Positions 1 through 9,442 of a stretch of DNA of 56,499 nt are shown here, in pieces. Under the pieces are notes generated by a model. It was given only the letters and a program-made list of their open reading frames with translations. It made no database searches and was not told the origin of the DNA. Position numbers and translations under genes: made by a program. The number at the start of each line of letters is the position of its first letter. The first letter of the stretch is position 1. This stretch comes from Trichomonas tenax (Eukaryota > Parabasalia > Trichomonadida > Trichomonadidae), in contig JALKBU010000243.1 in NCBI GenBank assembly GCA_023091735.1, positions 1 through 56,499 on the forward strand. The letters run 5' to 3'.

Positions 1-2
1 AT

Positions 3-821
3 GGACACCGATCAGCCCACGTAGCATGGAAGCGAGGAGTCATCCAAGGCTGTCCATTATCACCACTCCTATTCAACTGCGCTCTCGATGGACTTCTATA
101 CACACTCGAGAGAAGAAGCTTAGTATGCGGCATCGAAGTACAGCTCAACAATGACGATCCACAATACATATTTGCACAAGCTTACGCTGACGACGTTGTA
201 CTGATTGCGAAGTCCAAAGACAAGATGGAGCAACTTATCAACAACACATTCGCATTCTGCACACAGCACGGTCTCACAGTTGCGATCGAAAAATGTCACT
301 CAATCCGCATTGTGAACCAAGACATCGAGAGAATACTGAAGTTCGGAAGAAAACACCAGAAACAGATCCCGATCAAGGATATCCACGACAGTCTTACGTA
401 TCTCGGTGCACCAATCTCAGGCAGCCGCATCGCGAGAATCAAAAGTTGTCAGACTACTCTCGACGCAGTCAAAGCAAGGATCGCCATAGCATTCGGAACG
501 AAGCTCTCAATCTCACAAAAGTTCGAGATGCTCAGAACATACATTCTGCCTCTTCTAGACTACCACATGGTCAACGGACAGTTCTCACTCACCGAACTTG
601 AGAAGTTAGACGAGTACATCAATGGAAGAGTAATCGAAGAACTTCACGCACCGAATCTCCCGAAAGAGTTCAGATACCTCCCAGCTAAGTATGGAGGACT
701 CGGAATCCCAAACCTGATTGACAAATATTATCTTTCACAGCTCACACAACTCATCAGAATGTGGGTATCAAGGGAATTACATTCAACACAAAGTACATCT
801 TTGCTTATTCATTCTATGTGA
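3..821 (+). mobile_element. Non-LTR retrotransposon reverse transcriptase, 3' part (cut by window edge)
   Basis: The frame is open from base 3 to the TGA at 819-821 (272 codons); it enters from outside the window, so the first ATG in frame (225) is not the real start. Visible RT motifs in order are GVIQGCPLSPLLFN (motif 4/B), AYADDVVLIAKS (motif 5/C, with the catalytic YADD), GLTVAIEKC (motif 6/D) and LTYLGAPISGS (motif 7/E). A thumb/linker follows that ends in KYGGLGIPNL, a block seen after the RT of LINE and R2-type elements. No C-terminal endonuclease or CCHC knuckle follows before the stop, so the copy is either 3'-truncated or of a type whose endonuclease lies N-terminal. Base composition is clearly less AT-rich than the flanks, as expected of an inserted element. 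Function by family: target-primed reverse transcription. The clade cannot be assigned from this part. Confidence 0.88.
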
Positions 822-1562
822 GTCTGCTATGCATAAGCTAATGTAAAATATAGATTTATATATATTTTAGTTGAGAGCACATGTCAAAATCATGATGGGA
901 AATTTGGAATATTTTCTCTTTTTTCTCTGCTTTAAATATCTGCAAAATCGATTCCTCATGCATAACACACATTCTTAAATGGATGAATATTTGTCGTTTG
1001 ATTTTCCTTATCAGTATCCATCCAGTTGCTATATTATCAAAAGATATCGAAATTGATTCAAAGATAGCATTGAGAATCAATGAAATGACCAAATTCTTTC
1101 ATATATATTGAAAGCATTTGCCAAAAATCAATAAAAGATCTAATTTCCAAATTTTCACTAAATGATGTCTGAAAAGATGATCTTTATAATTTAGTAATCT
1201 TATTCGACAAATAACATTGCGAATTGATAGAATGCTAAATCCTGAGGTTATTCATAATGAAATCAATTGCTTGGAAGCATTCTTTGATTGGATTTTCACA
1301 TTGATTGGAAAATTTGACATGTAAAATCACTGCCAGAAAAAAGAATTATCAATAGTATTTCAAATTTGATTCGAAAAATAGCATCGAGAATCAGTGCAAT
1401 GTCCAATTTCGTAAAGAGATAAAGAGAAATCATTTGTCTAACATAAGTGAAGTCATAAACGTGACAACAAGATCTGTCAAACAATTTTTTCCATGAAAAT
1501 AGCCTCTTTGTATGCAGTGGCGATAACCAGAAAACCTTTGTCAAATTTTAACAAATAAATAA
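822..1562. other. AT-rich spacer with decayed repeat
   Basis: No intact gene is supported here. The part from about 1020 to 1430 holds three diverged repeat copies (separate entry). The last 22 bases before the SCAR start carry a possible initiator (TCAAATTTT at 1541-1549), which would give a 5' leader of about 20 nt. Confidence 0.6.
1020..1430 (+). repeat. Three decayed copies of a repeat, possibly old coding sequence
   Basis: Three related stretches are centred on ATAGCATTG (1064), ATAACATTG (1211) and ATAGCATCG (1378). Translated on the + strand the cores read SKIALRINEM, RQITLRIDRM and RKIASRISAM, so similarity is visible at protein level. Copies 1 and 2 are 147 bp apart (49 codons, in frame); copy 3 is 167 bp further, out of frame. 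Stops interrupt the frames, so this is best read as the remains of a repeat protein gene or of a dispersed repeat. The family is not recognised. Confidence 0.45.
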
Positions 1563-3059
1563 ATGTATCCCGCGATTTCGATCCCTCCTATTGAGGAAAA
1601 CGTGAATTTTGACGAAATGAGGACCTTCACGCCCGCAGAGATGCTCGAAAAGATGCAGGATATCATCAATCGCGGTGTCGTCAGCCAAATTATTTTCTTA
1701 AATAAGTTTGCGATGAACTTGTTCAAGGATATCACTTACGATTTAAATCTCGTAAAAACGAGGACTCAAACACTCAACAGCAAAATCATCAGCGTAAAGC
1801 ACAAATCAGCAGAAGCATATCAGTACTTAACATCGAAAGCTCCAACGCATTTCATGGATAAGCCAGCAAAGAAGATCAGAATCGAGCCTATTTCCAGCGA
1901 CAAATCACTATTACCTGGACAATCTCACATAAATATCGCAAAAATCATGAATTTCCCAACAGACGAGCTCAATTTCGACGCTTTTGCTGGTGTTGGACGT
2001 GTCAAAGATCCAAACGAGATTGTAAAGCGCATCACAGACCCTTCAGTCCTTGCAACACAGTATGTTCAAGAACTTATGGCAGAACTCAACGAAATGGAAG
2101 AAGCACCAGTCGACCATAAACCATTGAAGCCAACTCTGCAGCGTAGAAACACATTGTTCACAGCACAAGAATCAGATGCTATGATTAACGCTTATTCCGG
2201 CACAATCAGACCACAGGACCGCGTCCTTATCCCTCCTCCACCACCAGGATCAAAGAACTGGCGCCAATATGTCACAACATTCCAGCCAAGATTCCTTCAC
2301 GATGAGGATGATGGAAAAGTCGAAGAAACAGCTGTTCACGAGCGCAAACCACGTGCTCCAAAGAAACCACGTCCAGCCTATGTTCCAAAGCCGAAGCCAG
2401 TCGTCCACGTTCCAAAACTTCAGCCACAGAAGCCAGAAGAGCCAAGAAAGCCAGCGAAGACTTTCATCAACATCTCCAGCGCAACAAACGTCATCAACGC
2501 TGAAGCATCAGCGCCATCACCACAAGTCAGCGCAAAAGAGCAGAAGAGGCTGCAGAAGGAAGAAGAGAAGCGCCAGAAGGAGGAGGCTAAGCGCCAAAGG
2601 GAAGAGGAGAAGCGTCAGAAGGAGGAAGAAAAGAAGCGAGAGAGAGATGCAAAGAAACAATCTGCTTCACAGTCTCATGTTACTCTTGCACCAGCAGCTC
2701 CCGCCCCACCACCGAATATTCCTCTTCCACCTCCTCCCCCACCGCCACCAGCGAACCTTCCGCCACCTCCACCACCACATGCGACAGGCCTCAGACCTCC
2801 GCCGTCAGCTGGCGCAAAAGCTCCGGCAGCAGAACCTGCTCCACAGTCTCCATCAGACTACCTGTCGCTCATCAAGCAGGGTAACTTCACCCTCAAGAAA
2901 GTTGATATCTCAGAGAGCAAGAACAAGGGCCCATCGATCAACCCAGAGAGCGCAAACGTCGCTGAGCTTCTTCTCATGGAAATGCAGAGAAGAAGAGAAG
3001 ATGTCGTTGAAAGTGAGTCCGAATCAGAGTCGGAATCAGACTCCGAATCAGATTGGTAA
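1563..3059 (+). CDS. SCAR/WAVE-like Arp2/3 activator
   Basis: Predicted 498-residue nucleation-promoting factor that, by family knowledge, passes Rac signals to the Arp2/3 complex to build branched actin under the membrane. N-terminal residues 1 to about 90 fit the SCAR homology domain (opening with a PAI-PPIEEN stretch, then a helical region). A middle section rich in Pro and Lys follows, then a highly charged Lys/Glu helix near 320-365 and polyproline runs near 380-415 for profilin or SH3 binding. The C-terminus is a full VCA module: WH2 at 432-448 (YLSLIKQGNFTLKKVD), a short amphipathic connector near 465-480 (VAELLLMEMQRRR), and an acidic Ser-Glu tail ending in the diagnostic DW. The ATG follows a possible Inr by about 20 nt. 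It converges with the karyopherin-like gene. Nothing looks broken. Confidence rests on the WH2 and the terminal DW. Confidence 0.88.
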   Translation: MYPAISIPPIEENVNFDEMRTFTPAEMLEKMQDIINRGVVSQIIFLNKFAMNLFKDITYDLNLVKTRTQTLNSKIISVKHKSAEAYQYLTSKAPTHFMDKPAKKIRIEPISSDKSLLPGQSHINIAKIMNFPTDELNFDAFAGVGRVKDPNEIVKRITDPSVLATQYVQELMAELNEMEEAPVDHKPLKPTLQRRNTLFTAQESDAMINAYSGTIRPQDRVLIPPPPPGSKNWRQYVTTFQPRFLHDEDDGKVEETAVHERKPRAPKKPRPAYVPKPKPVVHVPKLQPQKPEEPRKPAKTFINISSATNVINAEASAPSPQVSAKEQKRLQKEEEKRQKEEAKRQREEEKRQKEEEKKRERDAKKQSASQSHVTLAPAAPAPPPNIPLPPPPPPPPANLPPPPPPHATGLRPPPSAGAKAPAAEPAPQSPSDYLSLIKQGNFTLKKVDISESKNKGPSINPESANVAELLLMEMQRRREDVVESESESESESDSESDW

Positions 3060-3140
3060 TTTTCTTAAACATTTTTTTAATTTCCCGGGAAAAACACATA
3101 GATAATACATGATATTTATTCATATACAAACAATAATATA
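3060..3140. terminator. 81-bp convergent intergenic with 3' ends of two genes
   Basis: Only 81 bases separate the SCAR stop (+) and the karyopherin-like stop (-). On the + strand TTAAAC follows the SCAR stop within 15 nt, containing TAAA, the poly(A) signal type described for trichomonads. The two 3' UTRs must be very short or overlap. Confidence 0.4.
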
Positions 3141-5513
3141 TTATATGTTTTCTAGCTTCTGTGATATCGATTGATATTCTTCAGTTGTTATAATCTGTTT
3201 CGATTGATATTGCTTCAGCAAATATAACGTGTTTTGTCTAACATAACTGTTGTCTGTTGATTCAGCTCTCTGCATCACTGCTTCGATGATTGTCGACGCT
3301 AATCTGTTACCAGTAAACATTTCACCAGGAATGTCTGCAATAGCTCCAATTGATAAATAAAGAATATCTTCATCTTGAGTTTCGTTAATGATGTCGAAAA
3401 GATATTTCGCCATGTTTTCTGCAATCCTTGAGTTCCATAGCAAAGATATTATATCTGTAAACACTTCATAGATGTCTTCTTCATATAAAGAATTAGGATC
3501 ATCATTGCAAATTTGGACAGAACCTGAAATAATATTTGCAATCCATGTTATCACGATTTCTTCAATAATTTCTTTTCTGTCTGACTCTATCATGTTCTTG
3601 ATGACTGTTAGTAATGATGGAGCAGCTTCGTTGCTGCATTCTGATAGATTATTTAATGTTATCTCGCATATTTCAGCTGTGATAAAACTTGAATTCAATG
3701 ATATGATATTACTTAAGTAAATTCCTAAACTTTGAAGAATTCTGTCGCGCGGCGAAGCATATAAAGGAGATATATAGTCAAGCAGTGTTTGCGCAAGTTC
3801 GAAATCCTGAGATTTCAGACAGATCTGAGATAAAATAACTAAAGATGTTGATCGAATTCTTGTTGTTGCTTCTTCACTAAAAGCGATTTGACAAATTGTC
3901 TCTTTAATAGAAGCAATAAAGTCGCTAATCTCATTAAAAGCTAATTCCATGCATTCTCCAATTAACTGGAATCCAATTTCATAGTGTTCATCATTCTCAG
4001 AACCAAAAATTGAAGATAGAATTTGTTTGCTTATTTCAACTGCAGAAATTCTTGTTTCATCTCTTGAAAGAAGTCCTTTGAGAAGAATAATTGAAGTCTC
4101 TGGTGATTCCTTCACGATTTTCAACAGCTGCAAAGCAACAATGTCGTCTAATTTTGATATTTTTGAGAGTATCGATGAAATGCATGAAAAATAACTTTCA
4201 TGTGATTCTTCTCCAATAACTTCATTTGCGGCAATCAATATCTCAAATAACTTATCAAAATCTATATCACTGAACTTGCCAATTCTCTCTATAACATCTA
4301 AGATTAATGGTTGATATATTGCATCATGTGATGATTCTAAAATTTCCATGAGAATATTTAATATCTGAGAACCATATTCAATTAAAATCCTTTCTATTTT
4401 CGAATCTCTTAAGAAAAACAAAGCCGCTTGTATTATGTTTCCATCATTCGTTGAGAATGCATTTAAAATTACTTCCATTAGAAACTCTTTTTGGAACTTA
4501 AAACCAATAAAATCAATTATATTCATCAAGAAATAAAGTATTGGCGGTAAAAAAGAAACATCGGATATGTTTTCGACCAAATTATGACTTAAACTAATGA
4601 GATTTTCATGAGATACACATTCAAAGAAATCATCCAACAAACCGAGAGATTCATACACTTGTTCTGTTTCGATATATTCTTGTTGCGCGAGATTAACACA
4701 TTGTGTTATTATATTTATTGCCATTTCTTCATTTATATTCTCTGTGAACATAGAAAGGAAACACAGAACCGAAGAATTCTCTTCCCAGTTTCCTTCTTCG
4801 TTGTATAAAACCGATATTGCAACACCAATTATGTCATTAACATATTCTAATTCGAATTGACATTTCTGCGAAATTGTTGCAATCAACATCCAAAAAGTTC
4901 TTAAGTAATTCGAAGATAGAATTGATAATGTTTTATGGGCATAGATCCTTATCACTTCTTTTATATTTGGAATAACTAGAAAGTCAACAGAATCACTTAT
5001 ATTCAACAAAATGAACAAAAAGTTTGTGAAATCTTCATCATTTAATGATAATATGTCTTCTGGAAGTATTGAAAGGAGACAATTGAGTATTTCATCTGCA
5101 TTTTCTATATTGTTGCTTGTTATATTCTTTAAAAATAATATAGATAAATTATGAGGAAGTGATAATGCTGTGTTTGATATTAATTCTGGTATAATGAGGG
5201 AGACCATGCTTAGTGGAAGTATAACATTTGATGTAATAATCTTATCTGTTGAATATTTTGTAATTATTTCAATAAATGAATTATAAAATTGATTTAGTTC
5301 TTCATGGTTGTACTCATGGTAATTCTTTTTCATTATTATTGACATATGAACTGCTGCAACCCTCTTTAATCGATCATCTAAATTTTCAAAATTTGAAGTA
5401 TACATAATTATATTGTTTTTATCGGATACAATTGTCTGCATCATCTCTGAGACCCTATCTTGGTCACTTTGGTCCATCGATAATGTAAGAGAAAGGAAAG
5501 AACTGAGTTCCAT
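3141..5513 (-). CDS. Importin-beta family (karyopherin-like) HEAT-repeat protein
   Basis: A 790-residue all-helical protein. The N-terminus resembles the importin-beta N-terminal domain: a short helix pair followed by a conserved-type segment LDDRLKRVAAVHMSIIMKKNY, where family members have a Leu-rich helix ending in Lys-Asn. The rest is a series of about 40-residue helix pairs rich in Leu, Ile, Ser and acidic residues, as in HEAT solenoids that wrap cargo and RanGTP. The length is a little short of the usual 850-1,100. A related HEAT protein cannot be excluded, since cargo specificity cannot be read from sequence. The ATG lies 8 nt after an Inr-like TCATTATTA. It converges with SCAR and diverges from the SHIPPO gene across 905 bp. 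Confidence 0.6.
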   Translation of the reverse strand: MELSSFLSLTLSMDQSDQDRVSEMMQTIVSDKNNIIMYTSNFENLDDRLKRVAAVHMSIIMKKNYHEYNHEELNQFYNSFIEIITKYSTDKIITSNVILPLSMVSLIIPELISNTALSLPHNLSILFLKNITSNNIENADEILNCLLSILPEDILSLNDEDFTNFLFILLNISDSVDFLVIPNIKEVIRIYAHKTLSILSSNYLRTFWMLIATISQKCQFELEYVNDIIGVAISVLYNEEGNWEENSSVLCFLSMFTENINEEMAINIITQCVNLAQQEYIETEQVYESLGLLDDFFECVSHENLISLSHNLVENISDVSFLPPILYFLMNIIDFIGFKFQKEFLMEVILNAFSTNDGNIIQAALFFLRDSKIERILIEYGSQILNILMEILESSHDAIYQPLILDVIERIGKFSDIDFDKLFEILIAANEVIGEESHESYFSCISSILSKISKLDDIVALQLLKIVKESPETSIILLKGLLSRDETRISAVEISKQILSSIFGSENDEHYEIGFQLIGECMELAFNEISDFIASIKETICQIAFSEEATTRIRSTSLVILSQICLKSQDFELAQTLLDYISPLYASPRDRILQSLGIYLSNIISLNSSFITAEICEITLNNLSECSNEAAPSLLTVIKNMIESDRKEIIEEIVITWIANIISGSVQICNDDPNSLYEEDIYEVFTDIISLLWNSRIAENMAKYLFDIINETQDEDILYLSIGAIADIPGEMFTGNRLASTIIEAVMQRAESTDNSYVRQNTLYLLKQYQSKQIITTEEYQSISQKLENI

Positions 5514-5514
5514 T

Positions 5515-5523
5515 TAATAATGA
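5515..5523 (-). promoter_or_regulatory. Initiator (Inr) of the karyopherin-like gene
   Basis: On the minus strand TCATTATTA fits the trichomonad Inr (TCA+1 Py T/A). The A+1 at 5521 gives a 5' leader of only 7-8 nt before the ATG at 5513, within the short range known for trichomonads. Confidence 0.55.
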
Positions 5524-6418
5524 CAAGTAACTAAAAATACAAGTCATAAATATGTTGATACCATAATGATATAGTATAATATGCTACAAATTAGCTAATA
5601 CTCTTCAAATTTGGAGATTTCTGATTTTAATTTCATATTTCATAAAAATGTCATCGATTAGTTGCTATTTTGATGGTGAAAATATATTCAATATATTGTG
5701 TGCTTTAGATTTATAATATTGTTACAAGCTGAAACATTAAGGAAAACCTGTTTTATTGCTTCATTTGAGATTTCCATTGGAAACAACTAAAAGTTGATTC
5801 ACCAAACACATATCATCAAATTAAGCTCTTCGATGGCTTTTATTCCATCGCATAAATCAGCATCAAATGCGTTGTCAGCAGTGAAATAATTCAATAGAAA
5901 ATAAATAATAATAAAATTCGTGGCTATCACAATGATTCAACAAAGCTTCACTCAGTCTTTATGATTTAGTCTTCTAATCATATTGTTATCTGATGATATT
6001 TAATTTCTTTTTCAATTTTATGGAACCCATATTGCAAACGTGAGGAAATAATTCTTATTTCCCTGTAATGTTGTTATTTAAACTATAATCCTTTTCCATA
6101 GCTAAAATTAAAGAAAGTAAATTCTTTGTCATGTAAAGAATTATTTTGTCAAATAAAGTTTATGTAAAATTTTCTATTGTTCTTTAAAAAAAACTTGTAT
6201 TCATGCATTACATTGTGTTTCGTTTTCATTTCCCAAGAGAAAACACTTACATCAGCTTTTTCAATAACTGAACAATTTCAAAAACCGAGATTTTGCAATA
6301 TGTTACACGAGAAAATCTGCGCATTATAGCAGCGTGAGTCAGGATCATCAATAACACGATGTATAAAAAATAAATGTAATCAAAACCGTTTTTATAATAT
6401 TTTTGCTGATTTTCCAAG
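5524..6418. other. Divergent spacer, no gene seen
   Basis: This is the 895-bp AT-rich region between the karyopherin-like gene (-) and the SHIPPO gene (+). Both promoters must lie here. I see no RNA gene, repeat or extended coding pattern. The SHIPPO ATG is preceded by GATTTTCCAAG, which is not a classical TCA Inr. Confidence 0.6.
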
Positions 6419-7870
6419 ATGGGTAAAGAACACTGGGCTATGAAAACGCTGAAAAACGAAAACCCAGGACCAGGTTCATACAACATCGCCTCGGAATTTG
6501 GCAAAGACGCGTTAAAATACACGATTCGAAACAGATTTCCTGAAAGGGTTCCAGATACAGCCGGTGTTCCTATGTTAAACTTACCATCGACTATGGAGGG
6601 TCGCAAGGTTTTGCTGCCACCGCACGATCCAAACTATTGTCCAACGAATCGAGAGATGACAACAACGCCAGGACCAGAATACATACCTCCTAGCATGGGT
6701 AAGAAGCCTGTGTCGTCGAGATCAACGAGAAGCACGAAATCTCTCCAATCATCAATGTCAAGGCGATCAGAGAGCGCAAAAAGTTACAACACGAATCCAC
6801 ACGGTCCCGCTGAGTATAACACGCGATCTGACCCCACCGCAGCGCAGACTCCCATCTCCATCGGCGTGAAACCCAAGGAATACTCTCTCAAAGGAGAATC
6901 TCCCGGTCCTGACGCTTACAACCCAACGCATCCGACTCGGAAATCATTTTCGAAAGCTTGCTCGTTTGGAGCGAGGGGTGACTTGATTACGCCACGAAGC
7001 TTCTCCCCTGGACCTATTTATAACCCCAGGCCTGAGATTTCATCAAAGACATACAAGATTGGACAAAGGGTTCCGATGCCTGTTGAGAAGATCGATATCA
7101 CACCTTCGCCGGGCGACTTCGATCTGCCTCCGTTCGGAAGTGACACGAGATCGATGACTTTTTCGAAAAGTTTCACGAGAGACATAAAACAGGACTTTGG
7201 CAACAGCCCAGCACCGTATTATTCGATTCCGTCGCAGTTTGATAATCCAAAAGGCATCACAATCAGTGGAAGAATGTCATCTTCACCATCTCCGCCTGCT
7301 TCGCGGCAATTATCAGCTCCTTCAAGTGTCAGGTCACCACGCACAACACCAAACTCTCCACGAGGAACAGGAGGCTACGGTTATGGAGATAAAAGCGTTT
7401 TTAACAGAGCGCAGATAATAAGAGAGAGAATACGCAATAGAGAGCCTGATGAGATTCCGGGGCCCGGATATTACGATATTAAAGTCGAATCAAGTCACAG
7501 ATCTTACAAAATGGCAAAACCACCGAAATTTACAAAATTAATCTCGATAGATGATGGCCAAACGCCTGGCCCTGGTTATTACAGTCCTGATTACAACGCT
7601 GCGAAGCCCTCAATTCCATCTTTTTCATTTAAAGATGGTTGCGGCGCTGTTTCTCAGAGAGTGCATGAACCAGCACCACCGTTCTACGACGTATCAGGTA
7701 AAACTCGGACAATGAAAACTTCGCCGAGATTCTCATTCGGACAAAGAACTAACATCACAGAGACTGCTTGCTTCACTCAAGATGCAGGGTATTACATGCT
7801 TCCGGGTACAAATAATGGACCTTTCCATTCTATTCATATCAGAGATCCTCACGAACTTGTTCCTGAGTAA
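6419..7870 (+). CDS. SHIPPO / sperm-tail PG-rich repeat protein
   Basis: 483 residues built of repeated Pro-Gly-Pro-x-x-Tyr motifs: NPGPGSYN near residue 17, then TPGPEYIPP, GPAEYN, SPGPDAYNP, SPGPIYNP, SPGDFD, SPAPYYS, IPGPGYYD and TPGPGYYSP, with Ser/Arg-rich linkers. This is the STPG/SHIPPO family, whose members are found as microtubule inner or associated proteins of axonemes and of stable cytoskeletal arrays; trichomonads have flagella, an axostyle and a pelta. The spacing of 35-50 residues and the partly decayed motifs (SPAPYY for SPGPxY) are normal for the family. The frame is intact, and the stop TAA overlaps a TAAA poly(A)-type signal (GAGTAAAG). Its role is inferred only at family level. 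Confidence 0.85.
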   Translation: MGKEHWAMKTLKNENPGPGSYNIASEFGKDALKYTIRNRFPERVPDTAGVPMLNLPSTMEGRKVLLPPHDPNYCPTNREMTTTPGPEYIPPSMGKKPVSSRSTRSTKSLQSSMSRRSESAKSYNTNPHGPAEYNTRSDPTAAQTPISIGVKPKEYSLKGESPGPDAYNPTHPTRKSFSKACSFGARGDLITPRSFSPGPIYNPRPEISSKTYKIGQRVPMPVEKIDITPSPGDFDLPPFGSDTRSMTFSKSFTRDIKQDFGNSPAPYYSIPSQFDNPKGITISGRMSSSPSPPASRQLSAPSSVRSPRTTPNSPRGTGGYGYGDKSVFNRAQIIRERIRNREPDEIPGPGYYDIKVESSHRSYKMAKPPKFTKLISIDDGQTPGPGYYSPDYNAAKPSIPSFSFKDGCGAVSQRVHEPAPPFYDVSGKTRTMKTSPRFSFGQRTNITETACFTQDAGYYMLPGTNNGPFHSIHIRDPHELVPE

Positions 7871-8662
7871 AGTGTTTTGTTTGTTTTCGTTTTACTTTAA
7901 AAATCAACTCTTGTTTCTATATGTTTCTTAATGAAAATCATATTCGTCAATTAATTTACAGTCGAATTATTGAGGATAATTGATGTTTCTTTAATCTATG
8001 TGGCCTATCAATGCTTTTAATCATGATCAAAATGATCTTAATCGATGAAATAATTCTTTAAATAGGAAAAAGTTAATGGGAATACCCAACCATCGAAGAA
8101 TGATTTGAGTTCATTCTAAAAGAGAAGTATAATTTGTTGTAAGATTGTCTTTTAAACGAGATAATAACTTGGAATGTTTTTTGATTTGAGCTTTTTTTCT
8201 GTTTAATCATAACATATTTATAGACCTTGAGTATATGAGTAAGGATTCTTGGATAACAAGTAATGATTTCAAGTTTTGTGAGTCGAATCTATATCAAAAC
8301 TCAAAATATGAAATGAGAAATTATAAACTTCTTATAATGAAATTTTCAAAAATATGAAAAAGTTAACAAAAATTCGATTTTCTAGACCAAATAAAAGTGA
8401 TTTAGAAAAACTAATTAGACAAAATTAGTTTATTATATTAACTTAATATAAATATACCACTCACTTAAAAAGTTTCGACTGTCTTTGGAATATATTCGTT
8501 TGAAAAAAATTTAGAGATATACGGTAATGTCATATCAAATCTTTTGAAGAAAGCCGTTTTGAATCTAAAGCGATTTAAGGAATTTGTTTGACCAAAAAAG
8601 AAAAAACTTGAAAATTAATAATAAACTAACATGATATATTTAAAAAACAAATACATACAAAG
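7871..8662. other. AT-rich spacer, no gene seen
   Basis: This 792-bp low-complexity stretch lies between convergent genes. No RNA gene, repeat or coding trace could be supported. Confidence 0.6.
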
Positions 8663-9427
8663 TTAGGCAGAAATCGGTGTAGGATACATCATAATTGGGG
8701 ACCTTGGCAAGTTCATTTCTTGGACCTTATTAAAAACCGACCATCTATCATTAAAAACATGGGATCCAAGGGTCTGAACTGGCCTGCTAAGTAAGGACTC
8801 TATGTCTAAAGAAACCTTTGGTGAAGAGACTTTGATCTGTGGGAAGTATTTCTCGTTGAGGAGAACTTCACCTGGAATCATTGTCTTTGAGATGATACCG
8901 ACAACCTCAAGGATGTGTGAGATCTGGTATAACTTGCAGAGAGTCGTTTTGAACCTGTTATTATTACGAGAAAGGAAAGTACTGATCTGCTTGATATCTA
9001 ATGTGTTTCTGTTGAAAGCCAAGAAAGATAAGAGGAACTGTGTTGTAAGATTTGAGATTGTAACAGAATCTCCCGTATGGAAAATTTCATCAAGATTTGC
9101 CTGAGCATTAGACTGATTGACTTCATTGGATAAAGTCTGTAGGTGGTTCTTAACATTGCTCATACCGAGCCACATGAAGCAGTCAACGTTTGTTTTCTGG
9201 CAACATCCAGCTGACTCCAAAACATTGACTACATCATAGAAACGTCTTCTCTGGAACCCAAACCTGTTGCATAACTGTGTAATTGTGTAAGATTGCTTTG
9301 ATTCATGTTCAAGTGAATCAACTAAGTAAATAAGGGATGTCCTGAAGTTGTCTCCACCATTCTGCACTGCGTAGGATGCGGGCATGACAGTCATCATTTT
9401 GTGCGGCTGATAGTAGAAGCAATTCAT
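8663..9427 (-). CDS. Atypical E2F-like transcription factor with two winged-helix domains
   Basis: 254 residues. The start is the ATG at 9427, not the TTG just before it, because an Inr lies 12 nt upstream. Residues about 26-100 form an E2F/DP winged helix: RRRFYDVVNVLESAG at 60-74 matches the DNA-reading helix (RRRIYDIVNVLE in E2F7/8 and similar in DP), followed by the W-x-G...L..L ending. Residues about 123-183 look like a second copy: LTTQFLLSFL, then FKTTLCKLYQISHILEVVG at 159-177, which parallels the FKTKVRRLYDIANVL block of the second domain of E2F7/8. In the second copy the two Arg and the Asp of RRLYD are replaced (CKLYQ). No dimerisation, marked-box or Rb-binding region follows, as in E2F7/8, which bind DNA without DP. 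Expected role: nuclear, cell-cycle gene control. The C-terminus (about 184-254) has no recognisable domain. Confidence 0.78.
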   Translation of the reverse strand: MNCFYYQPHKMMTVMPASYAVQNGGDNFRTSLIYLVDSLEHESKQSYTITQLCNRFGFQRRRFYDVVNVLESAGCCQKTNVDCFMWLGMSNVKNHLQTLSNEVNQSNAQANLDEIFHTGDSVTISNLTTQFLLSFLAFNRNTLDIKQISTFLSRNNNRFKTTLCKLYQISHILEVVGIISKTMIPGEVLLNEKYFPQIKVSSPKVSLDIESLLSRPVQTLGSHVFNDRWSVFNKVQEMNLPRSPIMMYPTPISA

Positions 9428-9430
9428 CAA

Positions 9431-9442
9431 TGATAAAAATGA
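9431..9442 (-). promoter_or_regulatory. Initiator (Inr) of the E2F-like gene
   Basis: The minus strand reads TCATTTTTATCA just before the ATG at 9427. A+1 at 9440 gives a 12-nt leader. This decides the start codon, since the TTG at 9430 is not a credible eukaryotic start. Confidence 0.55.

Noticed and set aside
856..1544. Minus-strand open frames of 78 and 82 codons
   Set aside because: They lie across the decayed repeats; similarity between them follows from the repeat, and the + strand reading is more protein-like. No start context.
2269..3105. Long + frame (278 codons) overlapping SCAR
   Set aside because: Shadow of the SCAR gene in another frame; Gln/Arg/His-rich low-complexity sequence produced by its Pro/Lys codons.
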